From contig JACKCV010000003.1 in the NCBI GenBank assembly GCA_020633825.1, positions 124,001 through 188,000 on the forward strand: DNA of 64,000 nucleotides. The letters are read 5' to 3'. Position 1 is the stretch's first letter. Each line of letters starts with the position of its first letter. The notes under the pieces are model-generated. The model saw nothing but the letters and a program-made list of their open reading frames with translations, was not told where the DNA came from and did no database searches. The translations under genes and the position numbers were made by a program. Source of the DNA: Fibrobacteria bacterium (lineage in GTDB: Bacteria > Fibrobacterota > Fibrobacteria > UBA5070). This document shows, in pieces, positions 44,671 to 55,345 of this stretch.

Positions 44671-44965
44671 GCAACCCTCGGGATCGACCGCCATCCCGTG
44701 CCGTTCCCCTCTTCGGATTCCTCTCGCCGGAAGACGTTCCCCGGACTCCCGACCCGAAGACCGGTCGCACCTCCCGGAATGGCGGGCATGCCCTCCCTGG
44801 ACTTCGTTGCCTGTTCCACCAACTCGGAGACCGGAGGGTCTGGAGCTTCCGGCAGGTCTCGTGGACCGTCGGCACGCAAGCCTCCCCCGTCGGAGGAGTT
44901 CCCCGTGTTCCCCATTGGCGTGGTCGTAGGATCCTTCTCGACAGCCACCCAGGATTCTCGATCCG

Positions 44966-45000
44966 AAACAAAAAGGGCCCCCGCCAAAAGCGGGAGCCCT
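44966..45000 (-). terminator. Intrinsic terminator of gapA
   Basis: On the minus strand AGGGCTCCCGC and its near-complement flank a TTTT loop (44974-45000), followed by TTTTTGTTTCG. It lies 30 bp beyond the gapA stop. Confidence 0.85.
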
Positions 45001-45028
45001 CGAAGGGGACGTTTCGTGAGAAACGAAC

Positions 45029-46027
<999 letters not shown>

Positions 46028-46285
46028 TCGTGAACCTCTCTGGGAGTTATAACCTGGCGAACCCGATGCCCGCCCTTGGTAGTGAACCCAAAAGTACATG
46101 ATAATCCGGACTTTTCAATCCAGATCACCCGTAGCGACCTTCCCGAAACACGCGGAGCCCTCCCCATCGTCGGGGAAACCGGACCGCCAATCGACCGACA
46201 GGCACTCCAGGAACCTGGATCGCACCACGCCGGTCGCGACCTCCATGGCGGAGCGCCCCTTGCCATTGCTACGTTGCCGGGCACC

Positions 46286-47203
46286 ATGGCTTCAAGTTTC
46301 CTCGCGCTCCTGGACGACATCGCCACCCTCCTCGACGACATCGCCGTCCTGTCCAAAGTGGCGGCCACGAAGACGGCCGGAGTTCTGGGCGACGATCTCG
46401 CCTTGAACGCCAACCAGATGACCGGACTCCACCCTTCGCGGGAAATCCCCGTGGTCTGGGAGGTCACCAAGGGTTCCTTGGTCAACAAGGTGATCCTGGT
46501 TCCCGCCATTTTGACCTTGAGCACCATCGCACCCTGGCTTGTATCCCCACTGCTCATGGTGGGTGGAGCGTACCTTTGTCTCGAAGGTGCCGAAAAACTG
46601 GCCCACAAATTCCTGCACACTCCCGACGAAGTGGTCGCCCACGAGAAGGCGCTTCTGCAAGCTGCCGTGGATGGAACGGTCGATCTAGTCGCAATTGAGA
46701 AGGACAAGATTCGTGGGGCGATCCGTACGGATTTCATCCTGTCCGCGGAAATCGTCATCATCGCCCTCGCGACCGTCGCGAAGGAGCCATTCCTGAATCG
46801 CCTCATGGTCCTTTCGCTCGTGGCCTTCGTGATGACCCTGGGAGTCTACGGAATCGTCGCCGCCATCGTGAAGATCGACGACCTGGGGTTGTGGCTCCAG
46901 GAGACTCACAAGGGAGTTGTCCGGACCATCGGGGGTGGTCTGGTACACGGCGCCCCTCGGCTTCTCAAACTCCTGTCCGTCGTCGGGACGGGTGCAATGT
47001 TCCTCGTCGGAGGAGCCATCATTCTGGAAAGGATTCCCATCCTCCACGAAGGACTTCTTCACATCCTGCATGGAGTGCTCGACATCCCCATCCTCGGAAC
47101 CGCGGCCAAGCTCCTGGCGGAGTCCCTTTGGGGCATCCTGGTCGGGATGGTGGTCCTGCTTCCCCTCCACCTGATCGGGAAATGGCGTCGCAAGGCTCCT
47201 TGA
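46286..47203 (+). CDS. DUF808 (YedI-type) membrane protein
   Basis: 305 residues from ATG 46286. Characteristic start MASSFLALLDDIATLLDDIAVLSKVAATKTAGVLGDDLALNA-like pattern (shown here in short: LLDDIATLLDDIAVLSKVA), REIPVVWEVTKGSLVNKVIL, CLEGAEKLAHKF, and eight or so membrane helices. The family has no established function. Divergent from gapA. After its stop (47204-47401) there is only a ten-pair hairpin at 47362-47394 and a CCTCGCGACG direct repeat. Confidence 0.85.
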   Translation: MASSFLALLDDIATLLDDIAVLSKVAATKTAGVLGDDLALNANQMTGLHPSREIPVVWEVTKGSLVNKVILVPAILTLSTIAPWLVSPLLMVGGAYLCLEGAEKLAHKFLHTPDEVVAHEKALLQAAVDGTVDLVAIEKDKIRGAIRTDFILSAEIVIIALATVAKEPFLNRLMVLSLVAFVMTLGVYGIVAAIVKIDDLGLWLQETHKGVVRTIGGGLVHGAPRLLKLLSVVGTGAMFLVGGAIILERIPILHEGLLHILHGVLDIPILGTAAKLLAESLWGILVGMVVLLPLHLIGKWRRKAP

Positions 47204-47401
47204 ACCAGGCGAGCGCAGACGGGGAAGTCGCTCCCGACGGAACTCGCCCTCCGGAGGCGGCCTGCAGGGGCATTGGGTGCGGGCGATCGTTTCCAGATCG
47301 GAGGGGACACCGCGCTGGTTTCGGAAAGGAGGATCCGTTTCGAGACTTGACCTCGCGACGGCCTTCCCGGTTCGCCTCGCGACGACCGGGAAGGATCCCC
47401 T

Positions 47402-50197
47402 CTACAGTTTCGCGATCTCCCGGGTCCGGACCTGGGCCAGCTCCAACCCCGTGGCCCCCGCCCACAGGACGAACGGAGAAACCGAATTTCCCGACGGGTT
47501 CACCCGCGCCTCCAGGACCATGATCCCGTCTTCGACGGCGAACGAGACGGTCTCCTCCTGGGTGCGCATGATCCGCCCTCGACCGTCGTCGACGTCCCCG
47601 AATTCGCCCGCGTGGAAACGCCGAGCGACCTCGTAGGCATCCACCCCTTCGGCGTCGACCAAGGCGTACCGGATGGTCGAGGGGATCGGGATCTCGTAGG
47701 ACGGAGAAGCCTGGAACGAGACGATGGACAATCCTGCGGGCAACGCAGCGGTGATCCTGGTTTCCAGGCCCTCCGGTGCGGGAGCCGATTCCAATTCCAC
47801 CACGAGGGTTTCACTCTGGCTGGACATCCCCACCGGCAAAGCTCCGGCATTGCGGATTCGAGGCTTGGGATTGAAGCCGCGGGACAGGAAGAGCTTCACA
47901 CCGGCGCGGCGCAGCGCCTTCTCGATGAGGGTCATGGTGCCGTGATGCCCGAGGAATCGCGCCAACCCTGTCTTGGCGAACACCAGGGTCCAAGGCTCCC
48001 CGCGCTCGGCCCGCTCCTGGTCGGTCCATCCTTCGGGATGCCGCTTGTCGCGTTTCTTGGAGGGGGGTGGTGTCTCGGGGAATTCCGCGGCATCCTTCAT
48101 CTCCGCGGGCGACCCTCCCGGCTCGGAGACCGCCTCGGCGGCCCCAGCGGGAGCCGCAGAAGCCCCGGCCTCGTCGGCGACGCCGGAGATTCCGGCCCGT
48201 GCCATGGCCAGCGGATCCAGTCGATTGCGTCCTTCCGCCTCGGGAGGCAAACCCGCCGCAGGCCCGGCTTTGGCCTTGCCCGCATAGGTTCCCGGCGGGG
48301 GAAGCGTGACCTGTCCCTCCTCGGGTGGAGCCAGTTGGATGTCCTGGTAATTGCCGGGAACGCCGCAATGGTTGCAAGCCCCCCAGCGGCAATCCGGGAC
48401 TTCCGGGCTCTGGGGCTGGTACATCTTCCGGTATTCCTCCTTGAGGAATCCTTTGGTGACCCCCGCATGGATGAAGTCCCAGGGGAACACCTCGTCGAGT
48501 CCGCGTTCGCGGAACACGCGGTGGTCGCTGTCGTACCCGTGCTCGGCGAAGATTTCGCGCCATGCAGCCAAACCCGCGAAGCTGTGCTCGTTGGACTCGA
48601 ACAGATACCCTCTGCGACAAGCCTCCAGGATCATGGGGGCCAGCTGACGATCTCCTCGGGCCATCACAGCTTCCAGGTAGGAGATCTCCCAGGTGCTCCA
48701 GGTGATGCGCACGTGCTTGTTGCGACGGAACCGTTCGCGGACGAATTGGATCCGTTCGCGCGCCTCGTCCTCCCCCACGAAGGGAACCCACTGCATGGGC
48801 GTGAACGGCTTGGGCACCAGGATTCCCACGTTGGGATGGATCTCGGCCCGACGGGTGTGCTTGGCCCCGACCCGACCGAGCCGCTCGATCAAACCCGAAA
48901 AGGCCTCCATGTCGTCCATGGTTTCCGTCGGAAGACCGATCATGGTGTAGAGCTTGATGGTGTGCCATCCGTTGGAGAACACGCCTTCCGCCGCACCGAT
49001 CATGTCGTCGTCGGTGATGGTCTTGTTGATCACCTTGCGCAGACGCTCCGACCCGGTTTCCGGTGCGAAGGTCGCGCTCCTTCCCCCGCGGGCCCTGGCC
49101 ACCTTGCGTGCCAGGGTCTGTCCGAACATGTTGGCCCGGAGACTGGGAAGGGAGAGGTTGACGTTGCGGAACGCGGGATCGTCCACCAGACGATCGGTCA
49201 GAGGGGCGATCTGGCTGTAGTCCGCGGTCGAGAGGGAGAGCAGACCGAGCTCGTCGGAGCCCGTGGCCGCGAGCCCTTCCTTGGCGATCTCGAGGATGGC
49301 GTCCGGAGCGAGTTCCCGGATCGGGCGATACCAGTACCCGGCCTGGCAGAAGCGGCACCCCTGGGTGCACCCCCGGAGGAGTTCCACGGCGAACCGTTCA
49401 TGCACGATCTCCCCGTTGGGAGCGGGAACGCGGATGGCTGCGTCCTTGGGATCCAGGATCTCCACCCAGGTCCGTTTCACCCCCTTGGCGCGATCGTAGG
49501 GTCCGTTCCCTGTGATTCCCACCGGAACCAGGTCCCCCTGCGGGCCCATTTCGAATTCGATGGCCGAGGGCACATACATGCCCGGCAAACCGGCCAGCTG
49601 CCGCAGCATTCCGGCGCGATCCAATTCCCCGGCGGCTCTTCGAGTCGCCAGCTCCATGATCGACCGCGTGAGGATTTCGCCATCTCCGATCACGAACGCG
49701 TCGAAGAACGGCGCGACCGGTTCCGGGTTGGACATGCACGGCCCGCCCCCCACCACGATCGGATGCTCCTCGCCGCGGTCGGCGGCCCAGACGGGAATGT
49801 GGGACAGATCGAGAACGTAGGGAACGTTGGTGTAGTTCAATTCGGTCTGCAAGGTGATCCCGACGACCTCGAAGTCGCACAAGGGACGGAAGGTCTCCAG
49901 GGAATAGAGGGGGATCTGCGCATCCTGCAGCGCTCGCCCCATATCGGGCCAAGGAGCGTAGGCGCGCTCGGCGGCCCAGCGGGGATCGAGGTTGACGATG
50001 TGGTAGAGGGTCCGCAACGCGTTGTTGCTCATTCCCAATTCGTACAAGTCCGGAAAGACCAGGGCCATGCGGGCCTGGACGGATTCCTTCACGGTCTGGC
50101 CGGCTTCTCCGCCGATGTATCTCCAGGGCTTCTCGACCGCCGAAAGGATGCGACCGACCGCTTCGCGGACGGTTCGGGGCTCGGTTGGGATGGTCAT
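47402..50197 (-). CDS. B12-binding-type radical SAM protein fused to a DUF2344 domain
   Basis: 931 residues from ATG 50197. N-terminal ~250 residues look like the corrinoid-binding-type domain of this radical-SAM group (VGITLQTELNYTNVPYVLDL, PIVVGGGPCMSNPEP); the cluster motif is CTQGCRFC followed by QAGYWYRP; DCRWGACNHCG is a further Cys pair site. A Pro/Ala-rich linker (~620-720) leads to a DUF2344 domain (VFAKTGLARFLGHHGTMTLIEKALRRAG, GFNPKPRIRNAGALPVG). Elsewhere these two parts are adjacent genes or fused, often near RNase G. Function unknown, probably RNA or protein modification. Coupled (ATGA) to the small upstream gene. Confidence 0.85.
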   Translation of the reverse strand: MTIPTEPRTVREAVGRILSAVEKPWRYIGGEAGQTVKESVQARMALVFPDLYELGMSNNALRTLYHIVNLDPRWAAERAYAPWPDMGRALQDAQIPLYSLETFRPLCDFEVVGITLQTELNYTNVPYVLDLSHIPVWAADRGEEHPIVVGGGPCMSNPEPVAPFFDAFVIGDGEILTRSIMELATRRAAGELDRAGMLRQLAGLPGMYVPSAIEFEMGPQGDLVPVGITGNGPYDRAKGVKRTWVEILDPKDAAIRVPAPNGEIVHERFAVELLRGCTQGCRFCQAGYWYRPIRELAPDAILEIAKEGLAATGSDELGLLSLSTADYSQIAPLTDRLVDDPAFRNVNLSLPSLRANMFGQTLARKVARARGGRSATFAPETGSERLRKVINKTITDDDMIGAAEGVFSNGWHTIKLYTMIGLPTETMDDMEAFSGLIERLGRVGAKHTRRAEIHPNVGILVPKPFTPMQWVPFVGEDEARERIQFVRERFRRNKHVRITWSTWEISYLEAVMARGDRQLAPMILEACRRGYLFESNEHSFAGLAAWREIFAEHGYDSDHRVFRERGLDEVFPWDFIHAGVTKGFLKEEYRKMYQPQSPEVPDCRWGACNHCGVPGNYQDIQLAPPEEGQVTLPPPGTYAGKAKAGPAAGLPPEAEGRNRLDPLAMARAGISGVADEAGASAAPAGAAEAVSEPGGSPAEMKDAAEFPETPPPSKKRDKRHPEGWTDQERAERGEPWTLVFAKTGLARFLGHHGTMTLIEKALRRAGVKLFLSRGFNPKPRIRNAGALPVGMSSQSETLVVELESAPAPEGLETRITAALPAGLSIVSFQASPSYEIPIPSTIRYALVDAEGVDAYEVARRFHAGEFGDVDDGRGRIMRTQEETVSFAVEDGIMVLEARVNPSGNSVSPFVLWAGATGLELAQVRTREIAKL

Positions 50198-50466
50198 CGG
50201 ATCTCCTCCAGCCCAAGGGCCGTTTCCGGGTACTTGGAACGCATTTCCGCCCCCAGCGCAGTGCGCACGGCAATGAGACCCGCCAGGATCCCGTCCTCGT
50301 AGTGGAAGATCGGCTTGTCCTTCAGGACGGTGAAATCCTCGGCATTCCGCAAATCTTCGTCGGTGGCGTGCGGCACCCATTTGCGTCCCAACTCCAGGAC
50401 TTTCGCTTGCTGCCGACCGATCATGCCATCGATCAACTCGAGGGCGGCTTCGAGATCTTGTTTCAT
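50194..50466 (-). CDS. Small hypothetical protein, 90 residues
   Basis: Starts at ATG 50466 (GGAGGT thirteen bases upstream) and its stop overlaps the start of the radical SAM gene. Acidic-basic helical protein (DLEAALELIDGMIGRQQAKVLELG, then FTVLKDKPIFHYEDGILAGL). No family recognised; no Cys or membrane segment. The coupling suggests a partner of the radical SAM protein. Confidence 0.6.
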   Translation of the reverse strand: MKQDLEAALELIDGMIGRQQAKVLELGRKWVPHATDEDLRNAEDFTVLKDKPIFHYEDGILAGLIAVRTALGAEMRSKYPETALGLEEIR

Positions 50467-50630
50467 GGACGGGGAAAAGTACCTCCAACCGAGGGTCAAC
50501 CTCCCCTTTGTTTCGAGGAACCCGCCGGATGTGGGGATGGTCACATCCCTTCCGCGGGGAGAAAAGGCATCTTTATCGATCTCACCTCCTCTTCACCCGA
50601 CGGACCGAACCGATTCGCGAACAAACTGAA

Positions 50631-52103
50631 ATGCCCCATCACCAAGCATCCCCCTCGGATCCTTGGAGCCCGGACGGTCAGGACGCTCCATCCTCCGAGA
50701 CCATGCAAGCCGTCGCGTCCATCGCCGAACGGGTGCGGGAGTCCATCGGACACAGGCCAAGGCAACTTCCCTGGCTCACCGATCTCGTCGTGGCGGTTCG
50801 CCAATTCGGGGACGCCGCCTCGCTCATGCTCGGGCAATGGATCGGGTACCTGCTTCTGGGGATGAATTCCCCTCAAACCCTCGCCGACCCGTCGGCCATG
50901 TGGATCTCCTCCTTCTGCGCCACGGGAACCATGCTCCTGCTGATGAGCTACGTCGGCTTGAACAAGGATGATCATTCCATCCTGAACATCCGGGAAACCC
51001 AGAAGATCCTGCGCTCCTGGCTGCTGGCCACGGGAGCGGTCCTCCTGCTTCTCTACCTCGCGCGGATCGGGATCGCCCGCATGTCCTGGATCCTGGCCTG
51101 GTCGATCGCCCTTTTGACCCTCCTGGTCCATCGAGACCTCTTCTGGCACCTGTCCCGGTGGCTGCATCGAAAGCGGATCGTCGGATCCACCGCCTTGATC
51201 TACGGCACCGGAAATTCCGCGCGCATGCTGCTCAAGAAGCTTCGTTTGATGCCCGACATGGGGGTCCACGTGGCCGGGTTCCTCGACGACGATCCCTCCA
51301 GGCTCGGGACGAAGGTCGAGGGCATCACCATCCTCGGGGATTCGACGGAACTGCGCCCACTGCTTCGTCTCACGGGGGCGAACAAGTTGTACATCGCGCT
51401 TTCCCAAGTTCCGCGCCGAACCGTCACGGAAATCCTCTCGGTCTGCCGGGCGCGTGGCGTGGACTTCCAGATCGTCCCCAACCTTCAGGACATGGCCCTG
51501 CCGCGGATCCGCATCGAGGAGATCGATGGCGTTCCGCTGCTCGGAGTTTCCCAGGCTCAACTGAGACCCTGGCGCGCGGTCATGAAACGCGGGCTCGACA
51601 TCGTCCTGGGTTCCCTGATCCTCCTGGTCGTGTCGCCCGCCTTGCTTCTGGGAATGGCCTTCGCGGAATCCAACTCCAAGGGATCGGTCTTCATGACCTT
51701 CCGGCGAGTCGGAAAGGGGGGACGATTGATCCACATGTTGAGGTTGCGGGTCGGCCCCCGCTCGGACGCACCGCCCAGCACCGCCGGAACCATCCTCCAT
51801 CGATTCGCCATCGACGCCCTCCCCATGCTCATCAACGTGATCCAGGGCGACATGTCCCTGGTGGGGCCTCGTGCCGCTCGTGTCAAGGATGTGGCCGGAT
51901 GGGATGAATTCCATCGGCTCCGCCTCAACGTGCGCCCCGGCATCACCGGACTTTGGAGGATCCTGCCCGACGCTCCTGCCGAAGGCGACGACAGCCTGGA
52001 CATCGATTTGCAGTACATCCACCACCAATCCCTGCTCCTGGATCTCTCCATTCTGCTCGAGACGCTGCGAAACCTGGCCCTCCCACGAAAGTCCCCCGCC
52101 TGA
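50631..52103 (+). CDS. Polyprenyl-phosphate sugar phosphotransferase-like protein (WcaJ/WbaP type)
   Basis: 490 residues from ATG 50631 (a second ATG at 50703 is possible). Five membrane helices, a Rossmann-like middle part (ALIYGTGNSARMLLKKL, VAGFLDDDPSRLGTKVEG), and a C-terminal bacterial sugar transferase domain (MKRGLDIVLGSLILLVVSPAL, GDMSLVGPRAARVKDV, RLNVRPGITGLWRI). The catalytic DELPQ is DALPM here and the KFRSM-like motif is RLRVG, so the usual Asp-Glu dyad lacks its Glu. It may be inactive or altered. No other capsule genes are nearby. Confidence 0.78.
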   Translation: MPHHQASPSDPWSPDGQDAPSSETMQAVASIAERVRESIGHRPRQLPWLTDLVVAVRQFGDAASLMLGQWIGYLLLGMNSPQTLADPSAMWISSFCATGTMLLLMSYVGLNKDDHSILNIRETQKILRSWLLATGAVLLLLYLARIGIARMSWILAWSIALLTLLVHRDLFWHLSRWLHRKRIVGSTALIYGTGNSARMLLKKLRLMPDMGVHVAGFLDDDPSRLGTKVEGITILGDSTELRPLLRLTGANKLYIALSQVPRRTVTEILSVCRARGVDFQIVPNLQDMALPRIRIEEIDGVPLLGVSQAQLRPWRAVMKRGLDIVLGSLILLVVSPALLLGMAFAESNSKGSVFMTFRRVGKGGRLIHMLRLRVGPRSDAPPSTAGTILHRFAIDALPMLINVIQGDMSLVGPRAARVKDVAGWDEFHRLRLNVRPGITGLWRILPDAPAEGDDSLDIDLQYIHHQSLLLDLSILLETLRNLALPRKSPA

Positions 52104-52134
52104 GGAGGCGTCCGTCCTACCTTTCCCGTCTTCG

Positions 52135-53055
52135 ATGCTCTTTGCGCCTGGCTCTCCCGAACTTCAGATCTATCGCGAGTACGCTCGTCGCCTGGGCCAC
52201 ACCGTGCCCCTGCCCGAGGTGTTCGTGCGCACCCTCGAGGCGCTCTCGGAGACCTACGACGGCTTCTTCCTCGACTCCTACGGAGTCCTCAACCGTGCCG
52301 AGGAACTGATCCCCGGCGCGGCGGAAGGCGTGAAATGGCTCAAGGACCACGGGAAGAAGGTGATGGTCGTCACCAACAACGCGGCCCTTGCCGAAGAGGA
52401 CAATGTCGAGCTGCTGCGTTCGATCGGCATCCCCCTCGACCCGGGTGAAGTCGTCTGCTCGGGTTCCTTGCTGGCACGGGAGCGCAAGAACCTCGGCATC
52501 GACGGGCCCGTCTTCTTCATGGGTCTCCCCTCGGCACGCAAGTACCTCCAGGATGCGGACTTGGAATCCACCGACAACCCCGCCGAGACGCGCGTGGTCG
52601 TCATGGCCAGTTCCCGGGGCTATCGGATGCGCCGCATCGCCGAAGCCCAGCGCATCCTGCACCAGCCGGGAAGCCTCCTGGTGGTCCTGAATCCCGACGC
52701 CATCGCCCCCCGTCCGGGCGGAGTGATGGCGCGCGTGTCCGGGGTGACGGCTCGTTCCCTGGCGCGGGAAACCGGGTGCCAGGTCGCCCTTCTGGGGAAG
52801 CCCTTCGGGGAGATCTACGATCTGGCCCTGGAACGGATCGGATTGCCCCGCGAGCGGGTCGTCGCCTTGGGCGACACCCTCGCCACCGACATCCTCGGTG
52901 CCCGAAACGCGGGGATCGATTGCGGGCTCGTGCTCACGGGAGTGACCCCGCCCCAGCGCGCCGAACAGGAAATTCAATCCTGGAAAATCTGGCCCCAATG
53001 GCTTGTTCCGAACCTGCAACCTCCCCGTGAGACTGTTGTTCGGGAAGTAGATTGA
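52135..53055 (+). CDS. HAD-superfamily subfamily IIA phosphatase (NagD-like)
   Basis: 306 residues from ATG 52135; no Shine-Dalgarno at normal distance (AGGAGG lies about 30 bases upstream). Motif I FFLDSYGVL, motif II VVTNNA, cap domain with RVVVMASSRGYRMRRIAEA, motif III lysine in LLGKPFGEIYDLAL, motif IV VVALGDTLATDILGARNAG. Asp-to-Ser/Tyr pattern in motif I (DSYGVL) is common in this subgroup. A phosphatase for a small metabolite; substrate unknown. Forms a run with aspC, a kinase and YraN. Confidence 0.83.
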   Translation: MLFAPGSPELQIYREYARRLGHTVPLPEVFVRTLEALSETYDGFFLDSYGVLNRAEELIPGAAEGVKWLKDHGKKVMVVTNNAALAEEDNVELLRSIGIPLDPGEVVCSGSLLARERKNLGIDGPVFFMGLPSARKYLQDADLESTDNPAETRVVVMASSRGYRMRRIAEAQRILHQPGSLLVVLNPDAIAPRPGGVMARVSGVTARSLARETGCQVALLGKPFGEIYDLALERIGLPRERVVALGDTLATDILGARNAGIDCGLVLTGVTPPQRAEQEIQSWKIWPQWLVPNLQPPRETVVREVD

Positions 53056-53092
53056 CTCGTCGAAAAGACTCCAAAAAGGATCAAAGCGTCCC

Positions 53093-54292
53093 ATGAAGCC
53101 ACTGTCCAACGCCGTGCTCGCGCTCGCTCCGTCCATGACGGTCGCCATTGACACGAAAGCCAAGGAACTCCAGGCCGCCGGCCAGGATGTGGTGGCCCTC
53201 GGGGCTGGTGAACCCGATTTCGACACACCGGACCACATCAAACAGGCCGCTTGGGCATCCATCCAGGCGGGAAAGACCAAATACACCCCCCCCACGGGGC
53301 TCGCGGAATTGAAGACCGCGGTCTGCTCGAAGCTGCAGCGTGAGAACGGCCTGTCCTTCACCCCGGACCAGGTCGTGGTGACCTCGGGGGTGAAACACGC
53401 GGTTTCCAATGTCTTCCAGACCCTGATCAACCCCGGAGACGAGGTGATCATTCCGGCTCCGTATTGGGTCACCTATCCGGAACTGGTGAAGCTCTACGGC
53501 GGTACCCCGGTCTTTCTGCCCACCTCGGTGGAGACCAACTACAAGATCACCTCCAAACAGTTGGCCCAGGCGATCACGCCCCGCACCAAGTTGTTCCTCC
53601 TGTGCAATCCCTCCAATCCCACGGGAATGGTCTACGGGACCGAAGAACTCGAAGCTTTCGCCAAGATCTGTGTCGACAACGACCTCTACGTCCTCTCCGA
53701 CGAGATCTACGAACACATCCTCTACGATGGACGAAAGCCGCTTTCCATCGCGTCCATTTCCCCGGAGATCAAGGAACGCACCCTGATCGTCAACGGTGTT
53801 TCCAAGGCCTACGCCATGACGGGCTGGCGAGTGGGGTATTTCGCGGGTCCCAAGGCGGTGGCTTCGGCCATCGGAGCTCTCCAGAGCCAAGCCACCCACC
53901 ACCCCGCGAACGTCTCCCAGTACGCGGCCATCGAAGCCCTGAACGGCGGCCTGGAATTCGTGATGGGAATGGTTCGGGAATTCACCCGCAGACGAGATTT
54001 CGTCGTCGGCGAGTTGCGGTCCATCGCGGGAGTGCAGGTCCCTCTTCCGGAAGGAGCCTTCTACGCGCTCCCCGACGTGTCGGCCTTCTACGGGAAGTCC
54101 ACTCCCGGGGGCAAGGTGATCGCGAACTCCCTCGATCTTTGCGCCTGGCTGTTGTCCGACCACCTTCTGGCGGTCGTGCCGGGAGCCGCCTTCGGCGACG
54201 ATCGTTGCATCCGACTCTCCTACGCCACCTCGATGGACAATCTCGCCAAGGCGTTGCAACGGCTCAAACGGGGCCTCGGGGAACTCGCCTGA
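53093..54292 (+). CDS. aspC: Aspartate aminotransferase (class I, subgroup 1b)
   Basis: 399 residues. LGAGEPDFDTPDHIKQAA, YTPPTGLAELKTAV, YWVTYPELVKL, LCNPSNPTGMVYG, SDEIYEHILYDG and the PLP lysine in NGVSKAYAMTGWRVGYFAG mark the thermophile/Rhizobium-type AspAT. Interconverts aspartate and oxaloacetate with glutamate/2-oxoglutarate; some relatives accept prephenate. 37 bp after the HAD gene and one base before the kinase gene. Confidence 0.92.
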   Translation: MKPLSNAVLALAPSMTVAIDTKAKELQAAGQDVVALGAGEPDFDTPDHIKQAAWASIQAGKTKYTPPTGLAELKTAVCSKLQRENGLSFTPDQVVVTSGVKHAVSNVFQTLINPGDEVIIPAPYWVTYPELVKLYGGTPVFLPTSVETNYKITSKQLAQAITPRTKLFLLCNPSNPTGMVYGTEELEAFAKICVDNDLYVLSDEIYEHILYDGRKPLSIASISPEIKERTLIVNGVSKAYAMTGWRVGYFAGPKAVASAIGALQSQATHHPANVSQYAAIEALNGGLEFVMGMVREFTRRRDFVVGELRSIAGVQVPLPEGAFYALPDVSAFYGKSTPGGKVIANSLDLCAWLLSDHLLAVVPGAAFGDDRCIRLSYATSMDNLAKALQRLKRGLGELA

Positions 54293-54293
54293 C

Positions 54294-55337
54294 ATGAACG
54301 CTCCCGCGCAAATCGGTCGCTACCTCCTCGAAAAGGAGATCGGACGCGGTGGCGCGGGAACGGTTTGGCGCGCGCACGATCCGTTGTTGCAGCGCACCGT
54401 CGCGCTCAAGTTGCTCTCCTCCGGGATGGTCGATGGCCGCGACGATGCCCAACGGTTTCTCGCCGAGGCCCGGGCCATTGCGCGGTTGGTCCACCAGAAT
54501 ATCGTGGTCCTGTACGAATACGGCTCCGAAAACGGCCGGAATTGGCTGGCCATGCAATGCGTGGAAGGACAATCCCTGGCCCGGTTGGTCACGCGCGAGG
54601 GACGACTCCCGGTGGCCAAAACCGTCGAAATCGCCCGCCAGATCCTCCGCGCCTTGCGCTACGCCCATGGCCAGCATCTTCTGCATCGCGATGTGAAGAG
54701 CTCCAACATCCTTCTCGACGACGCCGGTCAAGCCCTTCTGGGGGATTTCGGAATCGCCCTGTTGGAGGATTCGGATCGGCTCACCACCGAAGGGGTGGCG
54801 TTGGGAACCCCCGAATACATGAGCCCCGAGCAGTGCCAGGGACACGCGCTCGACGAACGCTCCGACCTGTATTCGCTGGGGATCGTCATCCACGAATGTC
54901 TCTCGGGGAAGCCGCCGTTCCTTGCCGAAGCCCCTCTGGCCATCGCCTACAAGCATGTCCACGAACCGGCCCCCGATCTCGAACGCAGCGACGTTCCCCC
55001 GACACTCCGCGCCATCCTGCGCAAGGCTCTGGCCAAGCGTCCCGAAGATCGGTTTCCCTCCGCGGCGGCCATGCTCGAAGCCTTCGACGCTCTGGCCGAA
55101 CCCAAACGAACGCCCACCAGCGGGACCCCGACCCTCCAGGAATCCTCGGAGCAGAGACAGCGCCCCGATCGTCGTACCGGTGATCGACGTCGCGGCCCGC
55201 GCCGGGATACCGAGGCCCTCAAGCTCCCCTGGTACCGCCAGCCCCTGCTCCTGCTCCTGGCTGGAGTCCTGGTCCTCCTGTCCCTGCTGGTCCCGCTTGT
55301 GGGAATCCTGGTCTGGAAACTGGTCCTGGCCCACTAG
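54294..55337 (+). CDS. Hanks-type Ser/Thr kinase with C-terminal membrane anchor
   Basis: 347 residues. IGRGGAGTVWRAHD, VALKLL, LHRDVKSSNILLDD, DFGIAL, GTPEYMSPEQC and ERSDLYSLGIVIHE are all present, so it should be active. After residue ~275 come a basic Arg/Asp-rich segment and one C-terminal membrane helix (LLLLLAGVLVLLSLLVPLVGILV) with almost nothing outside, so it senses at or within the membrane. One base after the aspC stop; its target may be in this operon. Confidence 0.9.
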   Translation: MNAPAQIGRYLLEKEIGRGGAGTVWRAHDPLLQRTVALKLLSSGMVDGRDDAQRFLAEARAIARLVHQNIVVLYEYGSENGRNWLAMQCVEGQSLARLVTREGRLPVAKTVEIARQILRALRYAHGQHLLHRDVKSSNILLDDAGQALLGDFGIALLEDSDRLTTEGVALGTPEYMSPEQCQGHALDERSDLYSLGIVIHECLSGKPPFLAEAPLAIAYKHVHEPAPDLERSDVPPTLRAILRKALAKRPEDRFPSAAAMLEAFDALAEPKRTPTSGTPTLQESSEQRQRPDRRTGDRRRGPRRDTEALKLPWYRQPLLLLLAGVLVLLSLLVPLVGILVWKLVLAH

Positions 55338-55345
55338 ACCGTGGG

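Noticed and set aside
47362..47394. Ten-pair hairpin after the radical SAM gene as an intrinsic terminator
   Set aside because: Strong stem but no T-run on either strand; left as a hairpin only.
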